NCBI RefSeq assembly: GCF_963966145.1
Contig: NC_091049.1
Span: 22,134,001 to 22,198,000, forward strand
DNA: 64,000 nt
Reading direction: 5' to 3'
Source: Tenebrio molitor
Taxonomy: Eukaryota > Arthropoda > Insecta > Coleoptera > Tenebrionidae
Made by a program: the position numbers and the translations under genes. Below, piece by piece: positions 1 through 11,299 of the stretch. Every line of letters starts with the position of its first letter. Position 1 is the stretch's first letter. Under the pieces are notes generated by a model. It was not told where the DNA came from, made no database searches, and saw nothing but the letters and a program-made list of their open reading frames with translations.

Positions 1-1240
1 AGAAGATTAAACAATCATTACATGTTTTTTATTTCTTTATTTTTTTATAGTGTTTTATACGTAATGATGCGATGGTAATAATAGTTATGATAATAAATAG
101 ATTTTATTACTGTAGTATAGATTTAAAATGAGTTTGGACTTTTGGACCAAATGACAAAAATAAAACAGCCAACTATCTGCATGCCTGAATTGACATCGCA
201 ATTTGACATAATTAAAAACAAATATTTTATTATCAGTCACGTCACTTATCTCATTTTACACGATCATGCAGTTATCTGAGCTGTCAAAAATACGTGTACC
301 ACACTCAAGCAACGTTTATGCAAAAATATACAACAAGACAATTACAAAAACATCAATTACCTTTTTTGTTGAAAATGTTTGATGCTTTTAATCCTGTATT
401 ACGCATTTCATCACATATTTAAACAATAAAGTGAGAATTTTTTGTGAACTTCATCTCCTCACGGCTCAGATTAGATTAGATCGGCCGTATCAGTAAAAAA
501 TAATCTCAAGTTTTGCTGGATTTTGTCGTAAATCTTTTCGTAGAAGCGTAATCCAAATATCTGCGTTTTACTTTACTTTTGAAAATGTAATGATTACTAC
601 TGTGCAGCATTACTTCTTACAATTCTTAGTTGGGTTTGTCGCTTTCACCAATTCAATTTCTAAAACTCTCAGAGAAACAAATTATTCATATGTACAACCA
701 ATACTTTGATGGGGTTCATTCATACTGGAAACTGACACATCTTATCTTGCTTTGAATATTATTCCAAATTTCACAGAGATTTTTATCTTATCAGAACAGT
801 TATAAAGTACTTAACCAAAACAAACCGTTTTCACAACAATGAATCCATGAATATCCACATTCCATGAACTGATAAGTAATAAGAGATATTTAAAATTAAA
901 AAAGCTTATTTTACATAGTGTAACCTAAAAAAAATCAGTCTTCCTTTCGGCAGCTGTTCGCCGGCGAGCTCGGTGGTCTAGCTAAGGGGATAACAAATAC
1001 AGTTGGGCGCCACCACAGTCAAAAGAAAATAGGAACGACTTCCTGACTGGGAAGAAAGTCTAAAAGAATCGAATAATAAATAATATATTACAAAAAAAAA
1101 TAAATTAAATCCATAACACAAAAAAAATTAATTAACACGAAATTAATACTAACAAATCCGGTTAAAGGATGTATACCAAAGCTTTGGCTGACAAAATTTA
1201 ACTTAATTTATAAACAATCGAACGAAAACTAAACTATAAA
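1..1240. other. AT-rich intergenic DNA
   Basis: No reading frame of protein-like composition, RNA gene or clear repeat structure was recognised. The stretch is AT-rich with scattered homopolymer runs. It could hold regulatory sequence or the far end of a neighbouring gene, but nothing visible supports that. Confidence 0.5.
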
Positions 1241-1259
1241 CCTTATTTAAATTCAACGG

Positions 1260-1413
1260 CAAACGTGAACAGGAACAAAGCAGGAACAGAACAGGAACAA
1301 AGCAGGAACAGAACAGGAACAGAACAGGAACGGAACAGGAACGGAGCAGGAACGTAACAGGAACAGAACAGGAACGGAACAGTCACGGAACAGGAACGGG
1401 ACAGGAACGGAAC
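1260..1413. repeat. 11-bp minisatellite, about 13 units
   Basis: A tandem array of an 11-bp unit of the form CAGGAACRGAA is seen, with about 13 consecutive copies. Units vary mainly at positions 8-11 (AAAG, AGAA, GGAA, GTAA, GGGA). The long frame on the opposite strand (repeating Phe/Cys/Ser/Val/Pro) is a by-product of the repeat and is not called as a gene. Confidence 0.9.
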
Positions 1414-1754
1414 AAATTGGAGTTTTCCGCTCAATTTATCAACAACCCTGGATAAATAATTTAATGAACGTAAAAAAAAAACTACTTAAATTATCTTTTA
1501 CCTCAATTGGGGTTTGGTGCACACAGTTATTTATATTTGTTCGGTACGATATTTGTCTTGTCAAATTAATGTTTTTTTTTTTCTAAACGAAAATCGCAAC
1601 TAAGGATACTGTTTTTTTTTTTTTTTTAACCCACTTTAAAGGCGACAAAATTAATTGTCATTAGCTAACTTGAACATGTAACAAACTAGATGTTACAACA
1701 TGAAGATAATATGACCATTGAAACCCACTAATTCGGGTATTAAACAACAAATAA

Positions 1755-2032
1755 ATAGTAGATTATATCATTAAGAGTAGAAATCAGTCTTTTTATGCTA
1801 AGCCCAGAATTTGAAGACCGAGACGAAGCCGAGGCCGCATTGGGCGGTAAAAATACTTTTAATTTTAATGTAAACGTGTTGCCTTCGTAACTTTTTTGTA
1901 CAGTTACAAAAACATCAACTGTGATGACAGAAAACGGCATTAAAAGTAACCTCACAGCGTTCGGCAGCCAAACACAACCAGCCTCAGCACATAAAACTTC
2001 ATTTTTGCTCCTTACAACATAATATACTATTA
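1755..2032. mobile_element. MITE with imperfect terminal inverted repeats
   Basis: The left end (TAGTAGATTATATCATTAAG) is matched in inverted, diverged form by the right end around 1990-2032, which reads TAATAGTATATTATGTTG on the other strand. Both arms carry a run encoding 'gagtagaaatcagtcttttt' or its diverged partner. Similar end sequences recur alone at 49441-49520 and 57025-57090, so this is a dispersed family. No transposase is present; it is a non-autonomous element. Confidence 0.65.
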
Positions 2033-2034
2033 TC

Positions 2035-2890
2035 GTGATTTTTCCATTGTTTCATTTGGTTCCACATTAATCTACTAGTGTTGTAACGACTTTATTGATG
2101 TGATTAGTATGATTTTTTTATTTTGAACGGCATCAATAACATTATTTCCATCGCTAATTGTCTATTAGGCGGGGGATTTTTTATCGAGGCGATAGCCGAG
2201 ATCAAAAACACGCCGTGTACGGAAAAAATTGATTTCCCACATATTGTACACATGATTTTTTCTACTGGAGTTTGGAAAAATAAATTAGATTTGGATATTT
2301 TCAATTTTCTATAATTATTTATAAATTAAAAAATAAATCTGTTTTCGTTACTCTAGAGAAACAATTTTGTTTATAAAAAGAACCAAACATTCTGAAGGCG
2401 TTTAAGGTGTTCGCTTAAGGAAACTTACGGAAATTCTAGTTTTTCAAACTCTGGTAGAAAAAAAATATATATTAGCGGTGCTTCCATAATCTTGTTCACA
2501 CTTACGATGTCATGATGATATTTTTTAGTTTATAATTTTATCTTTATCCAAATCCAATAAGATTAAGATTTCGACCTACGGTAAATATGTGTCTCAAGAA
2601 AGAAAAAGTGGACAAATAACATTAAATTTTAATTTTACTAAATTAGAAAAAAATTGCCAACTATTGTTGATAATCAAGATGGGAGTTAACAAACATAAGA
2701 GTTTAACACCTTGCAATTCACAATTATTGGAATTCTGATTGTGCATAATGTAAGAATAATTGTCATAGGTTGTAGCAAGCAAGATAACAGGTTTGAGCAA
2801 ACAAGATAAGTCGTTTATTAAATTTACAATTTTATCACAAACGTGTTTACTAACTAATAGAAACTTACTCAATGTAACAATGAATTTCTC
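2035..2890. other. intergenic DNA, no gene seen
   Basis: Short overlapping frames occur on both strands at 2104-2314 but have no recognisable domain and no splice context. Nothing else is supported. Confidence 0.4.
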
Positions 2891-2895
2891 ATTTT

Positions 2896-3056
2896 GAGTT
2901 GAGACTCATTTTCAAAATTGGAAAGCTTTTACAGTTACACCTTTTTCGCGCTTGAAGTAAAAACTGCCACTAGCAATGACAAAATGTGGACCTTTACAAT
3001 GATTCTCTATGACATAGTTAATGTTTCTGTGTCATATTTTTGTAAAACATTTTTGG
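2896..3056 (+). pseudogene. gustatory receptor N-terminal fragment
   Basis: This + strand segment is a diverged copy of the first part of the gustatory receptor encoded on - at 4976-6168. It matches from the second helix-like stretch (RLIFKIGK) through LEV-TATSN-KMW-FTMIL and VSVSYF. The start codon region is lost (a stop lies near the old start) and the frame shifts between the RLIFKIGK part and the LEVKTATSNDKMW part. Beyond 3056 similarity ends, so only about 55 codons of exon 1 remain. It is a 5' truncated, frameshifted relic in inverted orientation relative to its intact relative. Confidence 0.75.
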
Positions 3057-3059
3057 CCT

Positions 3060-4490
3060 CCTCAACTATAATTGACATATTTACACATTTTGAACAGCTA
3101 CGGTATCTTGAGTTTTACACACTATCTATCACTTTACCGCACTGAGTTTGTAAATTAATACGACAAGCTTTAGCTTTCAGCGACCTCCAAAAAAACTGTT
3201 GCTTTGTCATAAATAAAGTCCATTTAAACTAAAACAAGGTACTGCTGCCATTGATCTGTGTAGTTTTCAAAGATGAACATAATTGTTTTAGTCTAAAGTC
3301 TGATGGCACCACCTTGTGGTGTAAATCGCAAGCATGTCAGTCTGTCGGTGTAATAGAATATGTTGACAGGTTTTGCAAAATTATTGCTTACAACAAATTT
3401 CAAATTTGGGGAAACGAGTAATGAGTCGTCGGCCGAAAAGATTACTAATGCGGTAGGCATTTTACATTGCTCGGTTTTTGTTAAAAATACTCCCGCTTCG
3501 TGGTCGGGTTTCAAAGTAAAAACCTCGCGCTGTAAAATGTAGCCTACCGCCTACGTAATGTAAATACGCGTAAGTACACATTTTATGTACTAAAGATGCT
3601 TTCTGTTAGAAATGATCTTCACAATTATACATAAGTTCTCCAAATACCTATGTGTAAACTTTATCAATTACTTATCAAATATGGTTTACCTAATTAAACA
3701 CTAAATTTTATATATTTTCTGTTGGATATAATCAGGAATTAATTGATAAAAGCCAATCCATAACATATTCATATTACTTTCTACTTCTAGACAATAGTGC
3801 ATATATTATTATACATAAAACAATTCTCTTCACCTTACCTCCTTCTATCATAAGTTCAAACTTGATTTGCAACTTTTCTAAGTCCACTAGAAGAGTTATT
3901 CATAAAACTAAACTCTAATCTTCACTTTTTGCGTGACGAAAACTTTCGACGTAACATAGCTCGAAAAATTATAATATTCTTGCAAGTTCACTTTACTTTT
4001 TTCATTCTATTATCGCTGAATGGTAGATAAAAGATAAAAGCAACATTATTGATGTGAAGGCTCTACTCTAAATTGTCATTTATCGATCGACAAATTAAAA
4101 AAGAGTTCTTATTGGTTCCCAGCCCTGGATCTTTTATCCATCGGGATTTAGACCAATCAAATTTATAAATATGGGATTTTTATTTTTTCACCATTGTCAT
4201 GTTGGCAACAGTTTGCAGCAAATGCAGCAACATAACCAAATACAAGAACGTAGTCATGGTAATAAAACGAATATTAAAATTAAAAAAAAAATAGCACTAA
4301 GAATTTGTTTTATTATTTTTTTCTATATTTCATGGAAGGTAAAATAACAAGAGCTAACTTTTTTAACGGATAAATTTTACAATTTTACGAAAACTTTTTG
4401 CTTTAGACAATTTTACTCGTTGAATTTGGACATTCTGGTTATTCTGGTCAGACCCGAGGAGAGCTTTAGCACGAGAAATTGTCAAAGTTT
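3060..4490. other. intergenic DNA, no gene seen
   Basis: No recognisable gene. Short frames at 3293-3542 on both strands overlap each other and lack domain features. The composition resembles other repeat-derived DNA in the window. Confidence 0.4.
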
Positions 4491-4494
4491 AAGC

Positions 4495-4952
4495 ATTGCA
4501 CCTAAATCTCCATTGCGACTATTCTAGAATTAAGAGGTGCAATTTAAATTTATTTCTCCATGACTATTTAGAATTCTTGTTGGATATTCAATAAAAGAAT
4601 GATATCAATTCCACACCAAGTGATAGAATATACTGAAGCCCACGACTGTCGGCCAATCACATCCCTCGTATTTTCATTCTATCACCGGCAGATCGTCAAT
4701 CGGATGCATTTGTAAAACAATCGCGTAGCAACGACTAAACGAGATACAATTTTAATTGTCAAATGTATATTAAAAATGCCTATAATTCACTCGGACGATT
4801 CCACAACTCGCCTCCGGCTCGTGTTATAATTTTTATCCTCTTGAATACGCTCGTTGAAGAATGTACTATTAATTTAAAAGATTCTACCTTCATCAGTAAC
4901 GCTTTATATATTACAGAAATATAAAAAGACACCGTTAAACTGATTTTACTTG
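4495..4952 (-). pseudogene. odorant receptor exon 2/3 remnants
   Basis: Two pieces on the minus strand match consecutive exons of the intact odorant receptor at 8774-10185. The piece at 4888-4952 reads ISLTVSFYISVIYKALLMK followed by a GT donor, nearly identical to the end of exon 2 of the intact gene. The piece near 4495-4525 keeps an AG acceptor and NSRNGDL, the start of exon 3, then diverges. In the intact gene the intron between these is 53 bp; here the gap is about 360 bp and contains repeat DNA also found at 46040-46270. There are no following exons, so this is a relic. Confidence 0.75.
4555..4775. repeat. dispersed repeat copy (partner at 46040-46270)
   Basis: This segment shares a long colinear similarity with 46040-46270, including the phrases TTGTTGGATATKCAATRAAAGAAT, CTGTCGGCCAATCACATCC and AATTGTCAAAT. 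It sits inside the intron position of the odorant-receptor relic, so it probably arrived by transposition. Its ends and class were not determined. Confidence 0.65.
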
Positions 4953-4975
4953 CAATAAATCTATTAAAAATTGTT

Positions 4976-6168
4976 TTAGTTTATATTGCTTTGGTTGTAT
5001 TGACAACATAACGAACACTGATTAGAATTAGATTTGTCCAGATCTGGATGAAACTGGATCATAATAATCAAAGTTGTACTGATAGTTTCGAGAAATTTAA
5101 GAAGTGTGCTTCGATTGATATCACCAAATCGTGCAGCTGAAAATATTGGGATATTTGCTTTCAACACTTTAATAAACTTCAACAATTCTTCGTTTTCTTT
5201 ATATAAATCGTATGTCAAGTATCTTTGCAGAATGTATGTTGAGGCTAAAATGTTCTCTGCTTCATTCGTCACTGAATCACACAATAGTACAGTAAAGACG
5301 ACTTCACACTACAAACGTACATTCTAAATAAATGATACCACTTACGTTGCTTACTTACGGCAAATGTCAAGGCCATGAGAATGTTAGACAAAGTCAGTTG
5401 AAAATTTTTAGGGTTTGTGAAAAAGCTTTCAAGGTAAATTAATACTTGGAGATTTACAAATACCATTGTCAGAAAAATCGGCCAACCAAAAATATTATTG
5501 TAACTATCAACTGCTTCTTTTAATACACTCAAGTCGTACCTTATTTTTCTCAGAAAATGTAGAGGAAATCCTTTTGAAAAAGATTGTCGATCTAATTTTC
5601 GAATTATGGAAATATTTCTTGTCAAAACATGATTTATAGATCTGTAGCGAGATTTGAATAGTCTTAAAATGGAACAAATTAGAAAAGTGAAAAAAAATTG
5701 AACGTAAAGCTGGACATATTCTACTGCATATTTTTTATAAAAATCCCAAGAATGTCTTTGGGTAAAAACGTAACTCATAAAAATCATAACCGTCCAGAAC
5801 GTTAGATTTGCGATGACAAAATATTTAGTCGACGATTTTTCCTTGCTGATGTTTTGGGTATCTTTGAGATTTTTCATCAGTACACTCCACTGTGTTCTTT
5901 TAGATATCGACAACACCACCGTGTTTATATTAAATGTGAATAAAGATCCATCAACAATCGTTCTGATAGCTAGCTCCAAATGAATATATCGAATGAAAGA
6001 AAATGTTCTATAAAAATATGACACAGAAACACTAACTACGTAAAATAAAATCATCGTGAAGGCCCACATTTTCTCGTTGCTGGTTGCAGTTCTTACTTCA
6101 AGCGAAGAAGGTGTGACTGCCAAAGTTTTTCCAATTTTGAAAATGAGTCTCAACTCGGTGAAGCTCAT
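4976..6168 (-). CDS. gustatory receptor (7tm_7), two exons
   Basis: The coding parts are 5359-6168 and 4976-5308, joined by a 49-bp intron with GTAAGT donor and TTTGTAG acceptor in phase 0, giving about 380 residues. The start is the ATG of MSFTEL, which aligns with the start of the paralogue at 18768. Gustatory receptors are seven-pass membrane ligand-gated channels of taste neurons. Evidence for the family: several hydrophobic helices across exon 1, the short second exon beginning just before LLCDSVTNEAE, the motif FSAARFGDINRSTLLKF and the C-terminal TTLIIMIQF, the family's TY...QF-type ending with T replacing Y. An ordinary length for the family. A frameshifted relic of its 5' end lies at 2896-3056 on the other strand. 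The ligand cannot be told from sequence. Confidence 0.85.
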
Positions 6169-6384
6169 CGTTACAATGACTAGGTAAGTTTTTTTACTTA
6201 GATAAAAACACACCTATGACAATTATTGCCGCATTATCGATTCTAATTGCTCGTTAATTGCAAGGCGTATGTTTGTTATTTCGCATCTTGATAATCAACA
6301 CAATAGTGGACAATTTTTTTCTAATTTAGTAAAATTAATGTTTGATCTTGTTTGTACACTTTTTAAATTTTGACACACATATAC

Positions 6385-6670
6385 AGAGTGATCAACAAGA
6401 AAACAAATCAAGAGTGCGACCTCGTCTCTTGTTTTATCAAAACGCCTGTCTTAGCTTAAGCGTACACATATGTACACTTGCTATACATAGTACTGTACAG
6501 TGTTTTGGAAATACAAGTCATGATGAGTAGACATTATAAACCAAAAAAATTCTAACGAATGTTTTTCGATTTCGCAATAAAATTCGCTCAAAGTTTGATT
6601 AAAATTTCCTCTGTAAGCAAATTTTTCGCGGAAATGTCAAAGAAACGTCAACGATATGCTGTTGTTAACC
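6385..6670. repeat. partial copy of GATCAAxAAGAAAACAAA-end repeat family
   Basis: The left end (gtgatcaacaagaaaacaaa) and the internal block TTTCGCGGAAATGTCAAAGAAACGTC around 6625 are shared with 10531-10745, 47895-48295 and 55349-56140. The arms found in the more complete copies are inverted repeats, so this appears to be a non-autonomous DNA transposon family; the copy here is truncated. Confidence 0.6.
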
Positions 6671-6734
6671 TTGAAAACACCGCCGCGAAGTAGCTGATCC
6701 TTTGCATTTAACGATTTGGAAAACACGTATATTC

Positions 6735-6895
6735 ATAATGCGTCCCTTGGGGTTCTCGTAGTCGGGGAAGCTCCGCCAATGTCCCTCGCACCGAAGCAAC
6801 TGTAGTCCGACGCAGAGCACAAAAGGAGGCCACGCCACCCTTAAAGAGAATTGACAAATAACAAATAACACGTGAAAAGAGTTTCTCATAAATCT
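6735..6895. repeat. dispersed repeat copy (partner at 43224-43375)
   Basis: A stretch with CCTTGGGGTTCTCGTAGTCGG, GCAGAGCACA, GCCACGCCACCC and CGTGAAAAGAGTTTCT recurs in the same orientation at 43224-43375 with about one mismatch in five bases. The class is unknown. No coding sequence is assigned. Confidence 0.6.
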
Positions 6896-6899
6896 GATG

Positions 6900-8313
6900 A
6901 CACTTTTCCTTTTAAATTTAAAAGAAATAACAATCTATGTATGTATATCTTTGTAAGATCACTTGGTTGGCACCTCAAAATCTCTTAATGTCGGCGATGT
7001 TACGTTATTCTGGAGCTTTGTACCAGATGAGAATAAAACGCGATCTCCCCGCAGGCCACCATGCATACATGAACCTACTTCACTCTTCCAATAGAAAATT
7101 GAAGCAGGTGGTGGGGTCGCCGTATCATAGAGGGGGCACACCATCGAGGCGGAGCCGGAATTTTCTAGCAAATAATGACAATTCCTTTGAAAGCACTGTT
7201 TTTTACATTCTTATTTATTTCACGAGACGCCCACAGTTTATATGACATTGACGTCAAAGTTTGTTACAATGGCGGTTACCCTTCCAAACACTGATCATGT
7301 CCGACATTTTTAACTTCGCTGAACGAATAGTGATAGAAGGGCTTTCATGGTAAAGGGGGCGCCGTATTATTATTATTATAGTGTATGACCCACAAGCTGA
7401 AGCTAAAGTCTTTTTAGGCACCCTTAAGGAAAACGGTAATTTTAGGTACCTACTCACAAACGGACGAAAAGTAACTCTTTTTCGGACGCTGACCGTGGCG
7501 CAATCTGTTGATCTGTTGAGTAAGTTAGCAACGAAACCGACAAAACCGATAATTGTCCTGTCATCATAAATTATGTAAATAAGTTGTTTTGCAAAGAGTA
7601 AATTTCTAGTTTTCTGGCAAGCTGGTAACAAATACTATTAAAAAAATTGTTAATGTGTATTAATACATGTATCTGTTTGAAATAGATGGACACAAAATAA
7701 ATTTGTAATTTTTCCAATGATTTTGAGAAACCCGAAATGTCAAAAATGTCGGGAATTTTTTGAATAGATTTAGATTTTTCAGGTATTAAATTAGACAAAT
7801 TTAGAAATTTTACTTCATTTTATAATTACAAATTTTCGGTTGCTCACAAAATGTTGTGTATAGCTTGACCGCAAAATCCTTTAACCTCCTCGAAATTGTT
7901 TGCCTCGGCCGCAAGGGACCTCGGCGACAATTTTTCTCTCGGTACTCCCCCAGAAATCTATAACATCCGTCTGTACATCGCAGCTACCTTAACCTAAATT
8001 AAAAGGTAAAGGTGTATTTTACAGTTAAGGAAGCCTAAAAATAATTTCCTTTAGTGCAAATGTATAATCAGGTCTAATGATTATTTTAATCTTAGAATTA
8101 GTATAAGCTAAATTTTAATTTCACTGGACTGAAAAAAAACGAAATAAATTCAAACAATCGCTTGAATTACAGATTTAAGTTGTTAAAATTTAATGTATCT
8201 TTGACAATGTATAAAGAAGTTGTTATTTGTTCAACAATAATTTTATTTATCTGTTAAAAACTAAGTATTTCTGTTGGTTAACATTTTTAAATGCAGTACA
8301 GTGACAAGCTAAG
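6900..8313. other. intergenic DNA with unassigned short frames
   Basis: Frames of about 60-125 codons exist at 6937-7245 (+), 7254-7631 (-) and 7381-7569 (+) but overlap and show no known domain, start context or splice partner. GC is locally higher near 7020-7170 and 7860-7990. I see no gene that I can support. Confidence 0.4.
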
Positions 8314-8683
8314 TATCGGGCGTTCAAATGAAATCCTGGGCTGACTAGGCGTTGGAAAAATTAAACCGTTTAGAACAGTGTACAGTTTAAATTTCCCGCC
8401 GTTTGACACGAATGACATTTGTTTATGTTTAATCGAGACATAATTGAATATGTTTGTTTTCAGCAAAGGGTGCCCTTAGATATTTGCTTCGAGAATAGGA
8501 ATCGTTACGTTATTCTATTTTTGATGTAAAACATTGCAAAGAAAGAAAAAAAAGAAAAAATTGTTGGCTCTAAATTTTAGGTTAGCTGTCAACATGCTCC
8601 AATTAATCTACGCTTTAAAAAAGCACAACAATTGACGGTTTCCAACGCCTTCCCAGCCCAGGATTTCATTTGAACGCCCGATA
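8314..8683. mobile_element. MITE with about 45-bp terminal inverted repeats
   Basis: The left end TATCGGGCGTTCAAATGAAA continuing to CCTGGGCTGA..AGGCGTTGGAAA is matched by the inverted right end at 8640-8683. Between them lies about 280 bp of AT-rich DNA without a reading frame. It lies just downstream of the odorant-receptor stop codon at 8774. Confidence 0.85.
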
Positions 8684-8773
8684 TTTCACTCTGAATGGGA
8701 GGAGATTCTAAAGTGGGTTTTGAGTAATTCGCTGTTCTAATATAGAGAAGCAAAGTGCAAATTAATAAATTAT

Positions 8774-10185
8774 TTAATTTAGTCGTTGTTCAGAATGCCT
8801 TTCGCTGACTTGTATTAAGAACGCACAAGTCGTATACATAAATTTAAGAGCCTGAAATAAATTATACTGTGTCACTCTATCTAGAATCAATTTTTTTTTA
8901 CCTTAATAATAAATGGGTATTCACAAACAAAAATGTTCGAACTACCCACAATTAGGGGTTTATGAACATTCATCATAAAGAAAATCAATATCCGTCGATT
9001 CTCTATATTCCACGACGTCCAAGGACATTCTGAAATATTTCTCGTAATTTTCATGGACTAGAATAATTTTGAGAATCAGTTACAAATTATAATTTACTGA
9101 TTAATAATTGACCTTACCTCATTTATCAGAGATTGTCCACTGTAGATAAATAAGGAAGTGTTCATCACACCAGTTATAGTTGTCACAATTGCACGTAAAT
9201 CTCCATTGCGGCTATTCTAGAATGAAGATGTGGAATTTAATTCAATTTAATTTAAAAGCTTCTAGGTACCTGCATCAGTAAGGCTTTATATATTACAGAA
9301 ATATAAAAGGATACTGTTAAACTGATTAAAACTACAGTTGGACCCAAAATTAATTTGTTGAGAACATTGTGGGTTCTAAAATTCAAAATCGTTTAAATTA
9401 TTAAAAATAGTCCAAGACAGTAGGTACCTTGTTAACACTTGATGATGTTTGATAGAAATGATTAGCCTCTTCTTGATTTCTGACTGATAAGTTCTATCAC
9501 GAATCAATGTCTCATCGTTATCGAACGTATAACCATTCGAGATATGTTTTAGCAAATCATTAATAATGTAAACTAGAAACTTTTCATGCAAAATAATATA
9601 AGAAATACCAAAACTGCCGCCCGTCATACAAACAAACAACCAAGGGAGTGTCCAATAATAAATCATTGATAATATTGAAGACATTTGCGAAGAAAAATTT
9701 TTTTTGAAAAATGCTACAGCATAATAAAAATTATCGTCCATTTCTAGAATTGGCAAGTAGAGAAATGTCGTTAACACAAGCAAAATTTGGTTGATTAATA
9801 TTAAAATTGTGAATTTCTTCGACTCGTAATTTATTTTTTCTCTCAATCTAGGCCTAACTCTTTTAAGCGCCAACAACTGGCGAAAATCATTTTGCAAAAG
9901 GTTTTTCAGCTTTTCTCCCACGGTTAGAGACATTATTACGGACGCGATTCCATACAAAATCATGAAGAATATGGGACCATGTTCGATGAGCAGTTTGCTG
10001 TCAAATTTCGCAACAACTTCCCAGACTTGTAGTAAACTTACGCACGAGTGAACGGTGAGCGTGAGGAAAAGTACAATTTTCGTGACGGTGAAATCCAATA
10101 ATTTGAAATTTGTCAAGTAGACGAAGCTCAAGGAATCATTTGGTACTAAAAATATATTAGCATGGTGTCTTACTAGATTGGCCAT
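8774..10185 (-). CDS. odorant receptor (7tm_6), five exons
   Basis: Exons on the minus strand are 9428-10185, 9270-9375, 9118-9216, 8902-9057 and 8774-8851, about 398 residues in total; all junctions have GT/AG ends and keep frame. Insect odorant receptors are seven-pass proteins that pair with Orco to form odour-gated cation channels. Diagnostic evidence is in the small 3' exons: FIYSGQSLINE in exon 3 matches the conserved SGQxLxxES-like signature, exon 4 has CPWTSWNIENRRILIFFM followed by KPL, and exon 5 gives a short tail ending ERHSEQRLN. Exon 1 carries IKHHQVLTR before the first splice site. The ATG at 10185 is the only in-frame one, but a splice acceptor (TTTTTAG) lies just inside it near 10155, so the true N-terminus may come from another exon. 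Neighbouring relics at 4.5-4.95 kb show the family was duplicated here. Confidence 0.85.
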
Positions 10186-10505
10186 GACTCACTATCAGAT
10201 TTAAATATCTCCTTAATACGATTGCAGCACATTGTAAATGAGAATGTCTTCGAACTATGAAGCGTACTATACGCAAGAGAGTTTCATTTATGTTATCTGA
10301 ATTATGCATTAAGTAATTGTCTAGTAATTGTACAATCATTTTGTCAACGACGAAAGTTTTGAATTGTTGACTTAGAAGAGAATTAGGGTGAACTTTCTAT
10401 GAGTAAAGCAATAGTAATAACAGGGTCAGTCTAGGAAAATTGTGCTACCAAAACTTTCCAGTGACAGAAGACCTGGCAGACAATATGTAGGTATTGCTTG
10501 TCCAG

Positions 10506-10973
10506 AATAGCTTGGCGGATGAAATGCGCAAAATGATAAGCACATTTTTTCGCGGAAATGTCAAAGAAACGTCATAAGCAATAATTGTTAATAATTAATT
10601 AATTTTTAATAGATTTTGCGAGAGGCGGGCAACCAATAAAACGACTGTGCAAGTATGCATATGCGTATGAGTCAATATCTATGACAAACTTTTCGATAAA
10701 ACAGACGAGATAGTACTCTTGGTTTGTTTTCTTTTCGATTACTCGATGTGAATAATAATAATATAGCTAGATAACTTAGATCACAACAGTATTTATCGCA
10801 GATATTTATCACAACATTGTTGATAACATTAATATTGTAATTTTAATAATTACTCTCCATTAACATACACATAACGTTCTTCATAAACAAATATTTATAA
10901 TTAATATATTTATACGGACAATATTTCAAATAGGTACAGCTTGACAAAAATAGCTTGGCAGATGAAATGCGCA
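10506..10973. repeat. repeat insertion bounded by a 25-bp direct repeat
   Basis: The sequence AATAGCTTGGCRGATGAAATGCGCA occurs at 10506-10530 and again at 10949-10973 with one mismatch. Between them, 10531-10745 matches the transposon family seen at 55349-56140 (shared TTTCGCGGAAATGTCAAAG, TAATTAATTTTTAATAGATTTT and AATAAAACGACTGTGC blocks). The remainder, 10746-10948, is AT-rich. Confidence 0.6.
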
Positions 10974-11299
10974 GAAGAGGAAACGAGAGAGTGTCTGTAA
11001 GACAAGGATATGGCTAGGGTTGTAGGTACGGTACACTCAATGAAGCAAATCTGCTAAACAATCCGGGCATGAAGCTTGAAACGTGTCATTCTATTTATAA
11101 TTTTTCACCTGGTTATGCACGATCTAAACACCCAGACTCACAACAATCAAGTGCGCTCTGCAAGTGGGAGGGATTTCTACGCACTACGCATCTATCAGCA
11201 ATGTGCCAAGCTGTTTTTGTCGAGCTGTATACAATTAAGTTTCATATTAAATCTAAACTAGAAAGTACTGTTGATAAAATGTTCCTGTTATTTAGATAT

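Noticed and set aside
1243..1434. 63-codon frame on - rich in Phe, Cys, Ser and Val
   Set aside because: It is the translation of the 11-bp minisatellite; no start context or domain.
6937..7631. Overlapping frames of 62-125 codons on both strands
   Set aside because: No domain, no splice partner and mutually overlapping; kept only as unassigned intergenic DNA.
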